Positions 43,673-54,300 of a DNA stretch of 64,000 nt are shown here, piece after piece. Made by a program: the position numbers and the translations under genes. The stretch is from Pratylenchus scribneri (Eukaryota > Nematoda > Chromadorea > Rhabditida > Pratylenchidae): the NCBI GenBank assembly GCA_030063045.1, contig JAQSEB010000021.1, positions 1,302,001 to 1,366,000 of the forward strand. Direction: 5' to 3'. Below the pieces are notes generated by a model. It searched no databases and was not told the DNA's origin. It saw only the letters and a list, made by a program, of their open reading frames with translations. Numbering within the stretch: position 1 is the first letter of the stretch; the number at the start of each line of letters is the position of its first letter.

Positions 43673-44688
43673 TTTTGGCTTTTAAATAATTTTTTAAAAA
43701 TGTATTATTTATTATAGATTTTTGTTCATTATGTCTTCTAAAGCAAATTAAAATTTGGTTGGTAAATGAAAATTGCTAAAAGAGGAATTACATAATTTAC
43801 TCAATCAAAACATCAATGAGTGAATTTGTTAAAATTTATCTAAAAATATTTAATTTTTAGAGGTCATAAAACTTGGTTAAATTTAATTCTATTTTAGGCC
43901 ATTTCCTTACTGAACCTAGCATAAAATTTATTCCATATAAAATTATTAAATATTAAACTTTTTGTGAACTTGAAAATGGTAATTAATTAATAATATCACA
44001 TCAATAAAAAAATTATTTAGAATTTTAAGAAATAAAAGGCAATGATGATATGATCAAATGGAATATTTTATTCTCTGTAGATTTATTGAGAAAAATTTTA
44101 TTGAAATAATTAATTCTAAAAGTGTTAATGATGTGGAATATTTTGGAGCGAAAAAATATAATTAAAAATTTTGATAAAAATTTTAAATTTAATAATTAAA
44201 TAATTTAAAAAATTATGAAAAACAAAAAAATAATATTTTATAATTTTCATTTTAAAGTTTTCTTAGCATCACTTCCACCATTTTAATATTCCTACATTGT
44301 TTGAGGGCCAATTTTTGTCACCTTCTTTTCAGTCATTTCTGATCAATGGGAAAAATAATTATTTAAAAAAACAATCAAATTCTAGCTATAATTCATGAAT
44401 AATTATTAAATTACTAGCAAGTCACATAGCATTATATATGAAAAATTGTTCAATTGAATTAGAGGGTATAGTTTGATGGGACTTAAAATAAATTAATTGC
44501 CCTATTTGTTCTATTATTTTTATAATTTTAATGTGCATACATAAACCAATTTCAATCGAAAAATATTTGAATTTGATAAATACTCTATTGAATTTGAAAT
44601 TTTTATCTTTTTTAACAACATTTGAAAAGTATTGCAATTAGGTAATCATAAATGCTTCTAATTTTTCTTCTATAATGTCCCAATTTGT
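43673..44688. other. AT-rich spacer
   Basis: Nothing recognised. Confidence 0.4.
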
Positions 44689-45063
44689 TTATACATCGCC
44701 AGCATCTTTTATTTTCTTGAATTTGCGTTTCGAAACAACAGTCGCGCAACAATCTATCTCTTTGCTGCAATCCTTCTTACAATTTGGATGTTTCTCGCAT
44801 TCATCCTTTGGTATGTCGGAGCAAAATGCGTCCTAAATCATATTCATTTACCAATATTTTAAATGAAAATTATTGTAAATTTTGGATTTGAATTGAAAAA
44901 TATTTTTTTATTTTTATTTTAAAAAGAGAAAAAATTTAATTTTCAGAATAAAATATTAATTAATTTATTTATGATTTACCTCATCGATTGGTGAAGCCAT
45001 GCAAATTTCAAGAGAAATAATCAGAAAAACGAAACAGCATAATGAAATTAATTTTGAATTCAT
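44689..45063 (-). CDS. Secreted Cys-rich small protein (2 exons, 75 aa)
   Basis: Exon 1 (44980-45063) encodes a signal peptide, MNSKLISLCCFVFLIISLEI-CMA, then SPIDE. A 147-bp GT-AG intron joins it in phase to exon 2 (44689-44832): DAFCSDIPKDECEKHPNCKK, then DCSKEIDCC and a basic tail (SKRKFKKIKDAGDV). Cysteines of the mature part are spaced C-x7-C-x5-C-x3-C-x5-CC. The pattern suggests three disulphides but fits no family I can name with confidence (it is not a standard ShK or trefoil). The exon boundary sits between the signal peptide and the Cys domain, as is usual for secreted nematode peptides. Both exons are too short to stand out as single frames. Confidence 0.65.
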
Positions 45064-46228
45064 TTTTATTTAAAAAATAACTAAAATTTTTTCTAATAAT
45101 GAAATAATTTTTAAATTGTTTGAATAAAATATGAAAAAGGAAAAAAGAATATATGATTTTTTTCGAATTTAAATTTTTATGAATAAATTTTATTTAAAAA
45201 GGCTGTAAAGGTGAATGAATAAATTATCTTATCGCCTCAATTTTAATTCGAATTTAATGTTAAAATGAATAATAGAAATATATTCAATAGAAAAATTAAA
45301 AAGGAATAAATCTATCGTTCATAAAAAAATAATAAATAAGGCATTTCATGTGGAGAAAATAGCCTGATGTTACCTGATCAATAATTTCCATTTTTCAGTC
45401 CTAAATCATAATCTGAATGTAAAAGACGACATTCGATGAGCTTAATTGACAATTTTTGGCAGATTTATCAATGCTTTCGTTCGTTTTTTGATAATAGGTA
45501 ATTACATTTTTGGCAATAAATAGCAAGCTGAATTATTCTCATATTTAATATTAATTTAGAATTTAATTATCTAATGATTTGTTTAAAACTCTAGGCCTCA
45601 TTTTAATTTTCCTTCATCATTCGACTATCGAGTTACGTAATAACAGAGGTGTTGCTCGTCTTGAAAATCACGAGACGAGAATTTTCGACGAGACGAGAAG
45701 GTTCCGATCACCCATGATCAAAATTCTAAGCCATACATTTTCCTTCCCAAATATTCCATCACCTAAAATTCACCACTGATCAAGCGTAACCAACATGGGT
45801 GATCTTTTGAAATTCCATTGGCTAACACGGGTGTTTGCTTAAAATGTTTGTTGGATTTTTTTTTTTTTTGATAATTTGCTGGGCTCGAATACAGGCGTGT
45901 GATTATATGTTATTTTTAATTAGGCCTTCTTACACATCCAGAGTCCTTCCAAAAAAAGGGTTATAAAACTTCGATTCTAGCCAAATTTTGTTTTTTAATT
46001 CCAAAATTTATCAAATTAAATGACCGAAAAGAAAAACCTCAATATTACCTATTTGTTTTTGTCCAAAATTTAGTAAACCACTAATCATTGTTTTCTGACT
46101 TATTTTAGCAAATTTTATGCCAATAAAATGATAATTAAAAATTGACTTCGCAAGTTTACTATCATCGTCTCGGGACACTTTATCCCCACTTATCGTGACA
46201 TCAAATTTTATAATTTATAACAGCTAAT
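45064..46228. other. Spacer with a short inverted/direct repeat
   Basis: Around 45640-45710 the motif CGAGACGAGAA recurs with an inverted CTCGTCTTG copy, and GATCACCCATGATC / ATGGGTGATC lie near 45707 and 45797. This may be a small MITE. AACAG just before 46224 could be a trans-splice acceptor. Confidence 0.4.
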
Positions 46229-46507
46229 ATGATAAAATTTATTTTAATTTTATTAATTTTTATAAAAATTATTGAAATAATTTATGCCGGAATAAATGAT
46301 GATCCTGGTCCTGGCCCATCTAACAAAGGCAAAAGGAAATTGGATAAATATTTAGTAGAACAAAATCCATCGAATTCAAATGAATTTCGTCAAAAATCAA
46401 TAAAAAATACAAAACATCAAATTGATTTAAACGAAATACCAACTGCATCAAAATTATTTTCCATTTTTAAAATGATCGTTAAAATATGTTTTTTATCAAA
46501 TTTATGA
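46229..46507 (+). CDS. Secreted KRKLD/EAR-motif protein, 3'-truncated copy
   Basis: The open frame is 92 residues. Residues 1-20 are a signal peptide (FILILLIFIKIIEIIYA). The mature part contains a basic patch (NKGKRKLDKYL), a Ser/Asn-rich linker shared with the paralogs (NPSNSNEFRQKSIKN) and IDLNEIPT. DLNxxP is the plant EAR repression motif that binds TOPLESS co-repressors. After DLNEIPT the sequence departs from the convergent paralog (46598-48228) and ends after about 21 unrelated hydrophobic residues. The zinc-finger part is therefore missing, and this copy may be a recombination product of the inverted pair. Confidence 0.6.
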   Translation: MIKFILILLIFIKIIEIIYAGINDDPGPGPSNKGKRKLDKYLVEQNPSNSNEFRQKSIKNTKHQIDLNEIPTASKLFSIFKMIVKICFLSNL

Positions 46508-46597
46508 ATGAACCAAATCAAAATTTAATCCATAAATCCGAACATTTTTCAGTATGAAATTTTTTAATAATATGGACAAATTCTGAACACTTTTCCC

Positions 46598-48228
46598 TCA
46601 ATTCCTCGGCACTTTGTCACTTTCAATTATATTATTTCTATCTTTTACGCATCTTTTTTTCTTTAAATGTTCATCTAAATATTTTTTCAGCTTGAATTTA
46701 TTTCTACAATTTTCGCAAACAACTGACTCTAAAATTTTAATGGAAATATAAGAAAATTAATTTAATATTTCTGAAAAAACAAAGAAATTAATTTAAATGT
46801 TTACTCACTTTGATGTGTTTTCTCATGGTTCAGACGATTAGTATCATATTTATACTCTTTCTGACATCCAGGCCAAGTGCATTTAAATGGTATAAAATCG
46901 GCTAAAATATGGGGGATTATATTTATAAATTTTTAAATTTTAAATTAATATTTCTTTTAATTTCTCTAATTGAAATTATTTATTTTTTCCGAAAAAAAAG
47001 TAATTTATAGAAATTTTTCCTCACTTTTATGTATTTTCTGATGCAATTGAAGATTCCCTTTATAGTTAAATTCTTTATTGCATTCAGGCCAAGTGCATTT
47101 ATATGGCATAAAATCGGCTAAAGCATGGGAGAATATTTTCAAAAATTTTTTAATTTTACAAATTAATATTTCTTTGAAATTATTAATTTATTTTATCTAA
47201 AAAAAAGAATGAAATTTATTCAATTTTTTTCCTCACTTTTATGTATTTTCTCATGCAACCAACGACTCCTATCATAGGCAAATTTTTTATTACATTCGGG
47301 AAAATTGCATTTAAATTTCTTCTTCTCTTTATTAAAAAAGGGAAAAATTGTAAAAATTTAATTTTTCAAATTACTCTAAATTAAAAATTATAATCGAATT
47401 AAAATTAGAGTCCGGCGCTGGGACCGGCAAAATCCGACGATTTTTGGGCATTTTTTTGAGCCCGGAACCCGGCACATTTTAAAACACAACCGGGCTCGGA
47501 AGCCAGCCCGGCAATTTTTTCGTAATTTTCCGAAAAGCGGCCAAAACCTGCTCTTTTTTGCCGTGCCCGGTTATATTTTTCTGAAAAAACCGGAACCGGG
47601 CTCGGAAATTTTGGAATTCCGGACTCTAATTTCTATACATCGTATAATTTTTGAGGATTAATGCGTTAATTCTGGCCCTATCTTCTAAGGAATAGAAAAA
47701 TTTCTTTAAAAAAACGTGAATATTATTTCATAGCATTTCTTAATATTCGAAAAATGAATAAATTTTATTTAAAAAATATAATTGATCATGAAATCAATAA
47801 ATTATTATTAAGTAAACATTTTATTTTAATACACAAGAAAAATCAGAATGCTTTGAGAGAATGCAGTGCAGAGAGAGAGGAAAAAGGCCGATTGCGGTAT
47901 TTACCGAATAAATATGTAAAATGAAGAGCCTTTTAGTTAAATTATAATTTTATTTTATTTTTTTATCTATTCAATTAAAATATCAAAAAATAATAATATC
48001 ATTACCATCCTTTTCAGTTGCAGTCCCTTCCATTGGCAGATTTTGTTGCATTATTTTTAGTTGGGCCGACGATGAATGTTGGGAATTTTCCCAATCAAAT
48101 CCATCATCAGTTGGTATTTCGTTTAAATCAATTTGATGTTTTGGATTTTTTATTGATTTTTGACGGAATTCATTTGAATTCGATGGATTTTGTTCTACTA
48201 AATATTCGTCCAATTTCCAAATTTTGGC
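46598..48228 (-). CDS. EAR-motif protein with four zinc fingers, 5'-incomplete
   Basis: Minus-strand exons are 48006-48228 (5' end open), 47237-47326, 47025-47117, 46809-46901 and 46598-46728. All borders are phase 1, with GTGAG donors after the fingers. The first exon reads KLDEYLVEQNPSNSNEFRQK, IDLNEIPTDDGFDWEN and QHSSSAQ. Fingers 1-3 are C-x4-C-x12-H-x3-H: CNFPEC...HEKIH, CTWPEC...HQKIH and CTWPGC...HEKTH. Finger 4 is C-x2-C-x12-H-x5-C (CENC...HLKKKRC). The tail ends SDKVPRN. Upstream of KLDEYL an in-frame stop (48229-48231) and a tandem-repeat block replace the signal-peptide coding part seen in the copy at 46229. The protein should bind DNA and, via DLNEIP, could recruit a co-repressor. 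Intron 1 hosts an inverted-repeat element. Confidence 0.7.
47402..47632. mobile_element. TIR element (MITE) in an intron
   Basis: The 14-bp perfect ends AAATTAGAGTCCGG and CCGGACTCTAATTT enclose a CCGG-rich core (GAGCCCGGAACCCGGCAC, AACCGGGCTCGG). The outermost AATT may include a palindromic target site; no longer target duplication is visible. It lies between the EAR exon and the first zinc-finger exon. Its CCGGAACCGG phrases resemble the hAT-like element at 50.2 kb. Confidence 0.65.
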
Positions 48229-48237
48229 TTATTTTTT

Positions 48238-49380
48238 GAAGGCTATATTTAAAAATAAATTTTATAATTATACATATTAAAATAAATATCAACTTTACCA
48301 GAGGTAGAGTAAATAAATTTGAATAAAAATTGGTTCAAAATTTTGTTACAAATTTCCTTTCGATTTTAACCCAAAATTTTGGCTTATTTTTTGAAGGCTA
48401 TTTTTAAAAATAAATTTTATAATTATACATATTAAAATAAATATCAACTTTACCAGAGGTAGAGTAAATAAATTTGAATAAAAATTGGAAATAAACCCGA
48501 AGAAATACATCTGCAAAATTAAGAAAAAACATCAGAAAATGATTGAATTAATTTTGCATTTATTATCTAAGATTGGATACCCGGTACAATCTAAAAAAAC
48601 TAAGGAAAAAAATGACTGATTTAACTCTGCATTTGGAATCTGAGATTGTACAAATAAATTTGCATAAAAATTGGTTCAAAATTTTGTTACAAATTTCCTT
48701 TCGATTTTAATAAAAAATTTTGGCTTATTTTTGGAAGGCTATATTTAAAAATAAATTTTATAATTATACATATTAAAATAAATATCAACTTTACCAGAGG
48801 TAGAGTAAATAAATTTGAATAAAAATTGGAAATAAACCCGAAGAAATACATCTGCAAAATTAAGAAAAAACATCAGAAAATGATTGAATTAATTTTGCAT
48901 TTATTATCTAAGATTGGATACCCGGTACAATCTAAAAAAACTAAGGAAAAAAATGACTGATTTAACTCTGCATTTGGAATCTGAGATTGTACAAATAAAT
49001 TTGCATAAAAATTGGTTCAAAATTTTGTTACAAATTTTCTTTCGATTTTAACCCAAAATTTTGGCTTATTTTTGGAAGGCTATATTTAAAAATAAATTTT
49101 ATAATTATACATATTAAAATAAATATCAACTTTACCAGAGGTAGAGTAAATAAATTTGAATAAAAATTGGTTCAAAATTTTGTTACAAATTTCCTTTCGA
49201 TTTTAACCCAAAATTTTGGCTTATTTTTTGAAGGCTATATTTAAAAATAAATTTTATAATTATACATATTAAAATAAATATCAACTTTACCAGAGGTAGA
49301 GTAAATAAATTTGAATAAAAATTGGTTCAAAATTTTGTTACAAATTTCCTTTCGATTTTAACCCAAAATTTTGGCTTATG
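48238..49380. repeat. Tandem duplicated block (units ~156 and ~340 bp)
   Basis: ATATCAACTTTACCAGAGGT recurs at about 48287, 48441, 48782, 49123 and 49280, giving unit lengths of about 156, 340, 340 and 157 bp. The 340-bp units contain an extra ~185-bp segment (AAACCCGAAGAAATACATCT ... GATTGTACAAATAAATTTGC). The block abuts the broken 5' end of the zinc-finger gene and ends at GGCTTATGTCGCGG. Confidence 0.75.
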
Positions 49381-50246
49381 TCGCGGATTCGCGATATCTT
49401 TTTTATGTTTTTTGGGCATTGACCCAATCATTTCTTTAATAATTATTTCCAACATTGATTGGGCCAATAATTCCCATTTTAGCCCTCAACATTGTCCCCT
49501 TCAATGCCCACTTTGCCCTTTGGCCCACAACAACTTTGCACATCCAATCATCTTGGCCTCTTTCTCTTTGCCCGTCTCAGCGGCGGCTTGGCCTTTCCCA
49601 TACATTTCCCACTTTACACCAAAAATATGGAATGAACGGATGGATGAATGAGGAAAAGATACTTCCCCCCAAGGACCGATTTTTTATTCCTTTCATATTC
49701 ATCACATCGAATATCGATATAGCAATTTTTTCTTCATCAGCCTCAAATAAATATTTTTTATAATATTTTTTGTCCTGTTTTCCCAATTTAGTTAAGCCAA
49801 GATCACTAAGAATTAGGGCCGTAGATTAAGCCTAAATTCTAGCTAATTTGCACCCAATTTGGAACTAAAGATTAGTTGAATCTTAGGCTGAAGATTAAGC
49901 CTTAGATTCCCAAATTGAATCCTATAAACCCACAAATAAATTAGCCCACGATTAGCTAAATAAGGCCGAAGATTAAGCCTAATTTCAACTTATTTGACAT
50001 TCCTTTAGGCACCCAAGATTTTGCCTTTAGGACTTTAATCCCCTTAGTTCAATAAGACCGAATTTTAAGGGTAATTTGATTGAATATTTATTCAATCTAA
50101 ATTTGAATATTTTCACACATTTTATTTGCTTCAAACCCGGAATTAGCATTATCTAATTGCCTCATATAATTAGGCCTGAACCGGAATTAGCATTGCCTAA
50201 TTGCCAACCCAATTTTTCTCATTTTGCCGGATCATTTCGTCGAAAC
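49381..50246. other. Intergenic; ambiguous frames and CTAAATTAG-like short repeats
   Basis: Frames at 49322-49763 are open but disagree about reading frame, and no domain is clear. Between about 49790 and 50180 phrases like GATTAAGCCTAAATT and GAATTAGCATT recur irregularly. Confidence 0.35.
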
Positions 50247-51062
50247 TAGGGTTGCCCCGGTACCAGGATTTTGACCGGAACCGGAACCGGAACTCAAAAA
50301 GGCCGGAACCCGGAACCGGAACTTTTGAAATCCAACTTTTAGGGGTGAATTTTTCAGAAAAAATTTTTTTGCCAAATTTTTGTCTACAGTAGTCCGATAT
50401 AATTTTTTGATGAACATCTAGTATATAAATGAATTAAAAATTATGCCATAGGCGAAAATTTTCCCAAAAATTGTCTCTTATTTTAAAATTTTACTTAAAA
50501 ATAGCCCCGCAGGGAAAAATTTGAGCCAAAAATGGCCGCGCAGCGATTTCTAAAAACAATCAAAATAAACACTTTGAATTTTGAATTTTATGTTAAACCT
50601 TTTATTGGCCAAATAAGTAAAATTTGTTAGTCTTTTTAAAATTATGAGCTAAAAAGAAATAATTTATTAATTCAATAATAAAAATTATAAATAAAAGTAT
50701 GTCCAACATCATTTATTGAAAAATAAAGACTATTGATTACATTTTTATCCCATTTTAAAAATAAGGGAGCAGAGAAAGAAAATAAAGTACTTGGTAAGGA
50801 AGAAAGGAAAAAAAAATTGTATTTGAATTTTTTATTTTCCTGCAAATAATTTATGAATCTATCAAATTTTCATTTTAAAGGGTGTAAATTTTTCGGTTGC
50901 CCCGGAACCAGGCTTTTGACCGGAACCGGAACCGGAACTGGATGACCGGAAGTAAAACCGGAACCGGAACCGGAACTCAATTTTCAATCCGGAACCGGAA
51001 CCCCAAAAAGGCCGAAACTTCCGGCCATCGGAACCGGAACCGGAACTTCCGGGGCAACCCTA
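50247..51062. mobile_element. hAT-like non-autonomous DNA transposon with 8-bp TSD
   Basis: The 14-bp perfect terminal inverted repeats are TAGGGTTGCCCCGG and CCGGGGCAACCCTA. They are flanked by an identical 8-bp direct repeat GTCGAAAC (50239-50246 and 51063-51070). An 8-bp target duplication and TAGGG-type ends are characteristic of the hAT superfamily. Inside, GGAACCGGAACCGG repeats adjoin both ends, and a second copy of the left end (GGTTGCCCCGGAACCAGG, near 50896) suggests nesting or internal duplication. No transposase is present. Confidence 0.85.
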
Positions 51063-51070
51063 GTCGAAAC

Positions 51071-51460
51071 CCAATCAAAGCCTAATAATAACTGCATTGT
51101 CAGTTATTATTCAGCCCTAATTGAATTTGTCTTCAAAGAATTGATTGAATTTGGATATTGTTGAGTGATTGGCAAAGGACATTGTTCCTATCCCAAATTT
51201 ACCCTAATTCAATCCTCGACAAGTGGCGACCCTGTTGCAAAAGACAAAGTGAACACTGCAATTATTAGTTGAGAAGGCCGCTTTCTTTTGTCAAATTTGG
51301 AGTGTGCTAAAAGAAATCATCGCATCAAATTTTTGCTGTATCGTCAACATAAATACTTCCTTTCATTTTTGCCGCATTGTCGGTACATCAAATTAAGAAA
51401 TGGAAAAAACAAGACAAATCCTAAATAATTCCCAATTTATTCCTCTACCCAATTTTGATA
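51071..51460. other. AT-rich spacer
   Basis: Nothing recognised. Confidence 0.4.
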
Positions 51461-51712
51461 ATGAATAAAAATAATACTCCAGGAGATGTCCACGAAAAGA
51501 TGAAGAAATTGACTGAGGAATTTGTCACATTTTTCATGGGATATTCAATTCGCCTGGTGCTTTCTGGATCACAAACAGCCGAAGCATCCATTTCGCATTT
51601 TTTGCAATTGACATCGATGGATGGCATTTCGGCTGAGAACATGGAAATCATCAAGAAGGAATTGGGGAAAATTGCTAAGCAAATGTTGGCCAACAGCGAA
51701 GACATTTTGTAG
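51461..51712 (+). CDS. Hypothetical helical small protein (83 aa)
   Basis: The frame runs from ATG to TAG: MNKNNTPGDVHEKMKKLTEE, then FVTFFMGYSIRLVLSGSQTA, then a helix-rich C-terminus (ISAENMEIIKKELGKIAKQM). There is no signal peptide, transmembrane segment or cysteine. Codon use is like the confident genes (TTG Leu, AAT Asn, GAA Glu). It could be one exon of a longer gene. The family was not recognised. Confidence 0.45.
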   Translation: MNKNNTPGDVHEKMKKLTEEFVTFFMGYSIRLVLSGSQTAEASISHFLQLTSMDGISAENMEIIKKELGKIAKQMLANSEDIL

Positions 51713-51797
51713 AAGAAAAACAGTGGTGAAAGAAGAAGACATCAGTGTTTTCCTGTCCCTGGTTTTATCTGTCTCTCCTGTCCCTGTCTCTGTCCCT

Positions 51798-52128
51798 GCA
51801 GGCTGGAGCCGAAGGTGGTAAAGCTGGAGTGGCATTATTTATGGTATATTTTTAGGCAAAAAATCAGCTACAAAAGGACATCAGAATTTTTAGTCAATGT
51901 TGAATATACACCGAGTTATGGCCAAAAAACCATTGATTTAATTAAAATTGCGATTTTGACGGTTTTTTGGCCATAACTCTGTGAATACTTAAAATTTGCC
52001 AAACCTTTTGATGTCATTTTGTAGCTAATTTTATGCCTAATAATATGCCATATGCCACTCCAGCTTTACCACGTTCAGCTTCAGACCATTTCGTCCGCAA
52101 ATGTCGGGTCCGCAAGTGTCGGCCAACC
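51798..52128. mobile_element. Fold-back MITE (family 1, copy 3)
   Basis: The arms pair GGTAAAGCTGGAGTGGCAT on the left with ATGCCACTCCAGCTTTACCA on the right. Nearer the centre, TTATGGCCAAAAAACC pairs with GGTTTTTTGGCCATAA. On the right it continues into GTCCGCAAATGTCGGGTCCG, as in the copies at 10455 and 24150. Confidence 0.7.
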
Positions 52129-52903
52129 CAAAAAAAAATCATAATATGATCGTTTTGCTCCGGGGAATTTTAAATCCCAAACTATGAAAGGGGCAATATG
52201 AAGAAAAAAGGGTGGAATGGGGAAATTATTCTTATTTGAATAAGCAGAAATAAAAATGTAAAAAAGGTTGGGGCATTGGTATTGAAAAAGAAAAAAATTA
52301 ATCAGCTCCGTCAAAATTCCACATTTTATTGTCTTAATTTGAAGAAATAATATTCAAATATTTGGCTCTAGGTAATGTCGCTTTCCGTTCTCAGCAAATT
52401 TTGCCATTTTTTAATCTAGCATTGTCCAAATGATATCAATTTTTTAATCAAAAATAACCATCCTATTTTAAGATAATTTGCTTACCATTTAATATTTATG
52501 AACTTTTTCATAGAAAATTTTCATTTAAAATTTCAAAAAATGTTCAATATTTTTAATGAAAAAGTCTTTTTTATAGAGATGAATTTCTTACCGGGCTTCT
52601 GGGCCTAGCCTGACCTGCTTCTTAGGAATTTGGGGGAAAATAAATATAATATTCATCTGTTTTTATTTATTAATTTATATAATTATATTGAAACTTTTAT
52701 GAATGGATTTAAAAATTATTCAAAGTTCAAAAAATTCCCATTATAAACAATGGCTAATTAATTTTTAATTTAGAAATTGTTTTCCCATTAGCTGAATGAG
52801 GAAATTATCAAAGGAAAATTGTGCAAAATTTTATTCATAAAGTCAAAGAGAATTAGATTTGATATTGATGGTTTTTCAATACTTTCTTGCCATTCTCATC
52901 ATT
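52129..52903. other. 3' flank of the SPRY pseudogene
   Basis: Positions 52315-52470 match the flank upstream of the gene at 456 (for example AATTCCACATTTTA and A-rich TTTTTTAATCTRG phrases). No exon found. Confidence 0.45.
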
Positions 52904-54300
52904 TTACAATTTTCCTTCAATGACGCTTTCGAATTTTTTGAAACGCCATCCTTCCTTTCTAAAGTTCGCCCGAATTGAATCACCTTTACAGTACAAATTA
53001 ACAGCTGGGAAAAATTTGAGATTGGCGAATTTAGCAGGTAATTTTGCTTTTCCTGAATTAAATTTATTAATTTTTTTCTGAAAATACTTTTTCTAATTTT
53101 TAATTAATCATTCATTTTTAATTAAATAATTTAACCCAGCAATTCGCCATTTAATGTGGCAAAGCATTCCATTTTTGAATTTGGCTGATGAATTATTCCT
53201 AAGCCAACAAAATCTCCTCTATTAAAATATTCATAGGAATTTGCAAAATAGGTGAAAGTTCCATCAATCCGTATTCCTTCTTTGCTCGGAATTCCAAAGG
53301 AATTAGTATTCTTCCATCCAAGGCAATTTCCTTTCAATAGAAAATTTTCACAACAAAATCCAATGAGAGTGCAATTTCTGAACAAACAATGAATGATTAT
53401 TGATAAATTAGAATTTTCATTAATGTATTTTTATAAGAAAAATGCAATATTGAAATTATAACTTCTAAGTTTTTTAAGGCAACACAAAATTTTTGAAACT
53501 TTTGGCATCTAATTAATTTTAAATACTAAGAGAAACATTGAGGTTAAGAAAATTCGGAGCAAAAATATAACAAATTAATACAAGAAATCCAAATTACAAA
53601 TAAAAATTTGTAAAATAAAATTAATTATTTACCGACACGGGCCAAGAAATTCCACTTCAAAATAGAAAGCAATTATCTTTTTATTGAAGATATCACTCAA
53701 ATTGTTTCGTGGAATTGGGAAATTGGCACGAACACAATTCCATCCTAAAATAATAATTAAATTAAAAATAATACAATTATCACCATCTGGAACGGAATGT
53801 TTGACAATGAGTCTGTCCATAGAAATTGCCAATCCTGACCCGCAATCGGCTTCATTCCACTTATTTGCTTTCATTGCCTAAGAATTATTTTATAATTTTA
53901 ATAGGATAAAAATATTCAAACCATTTTGATGCTTTCAATCATTTTTTGAACTTTTCCAATGGCAACGAGCCAAATAATTCATTTAACAATTCGGCTGGCA
54001 ACACTGTTGGCCAAATAATTGTTAAATTGTTCTTTAAAAATTTCAAGTAAATTGCAGATTGAATATTTCTAAAAAATTAACTGCTTTCAAAACGGCCTCC
54101 ATTTTTGCCATCTTTATTGTCAATATTAAATTTTGTTTTTTCAGCAAAACATTTTCCTCATCCTTTTTCACTATTCCTTTCATAATTTCATCCATCATAT
54201 TATGCTCAATAGCAAATATTTCCTGATTCAATCTGCGCTTTTTAACAGCCATCTCATTCCATTGTTTCATAAATTGTTGTTGTCCATTTTGTTGATTCAT
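52904..54300 (-). pseudogene. Coiled-coil + F-box-like + SPRY gene with a 49-bp deletion
   Basis: Minus-strand exons by homology are 54082-54300 (coiled coil, MNQQNGQQQFMKQWNEMAVK), 53922-54031, 53784-53877, 53633-53744, 53136-53377 and 52904-53052. In the second exon the F-box-like block runs LPAELLNELFGSLPLE and then jumps directly to the GTTCAAAAAATGATTGAAAG part. About 49 bp encoding NAFGLLAKMPNGLLARN in paralogs are missing. The frame then hits TGA. All SPRY exons are intact and splice in phase (LIGFCCENFLLKGNCLGWKN, GDFVGLGIIHQPNS, FFPAVNLYCKGDSIRANFRK). The break is therefore a single event in an otherwise well-kept gene, pointing to recent loss or to a shortened product. Confidence 0.75.

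Noticed and set aside
49322..49786. Overlapping hydrophobic frames, receptor-like at first sight
   Set aside because: The frames conflict, lack an ATG or splice sites at useful places, and arise partly from the tandem block.
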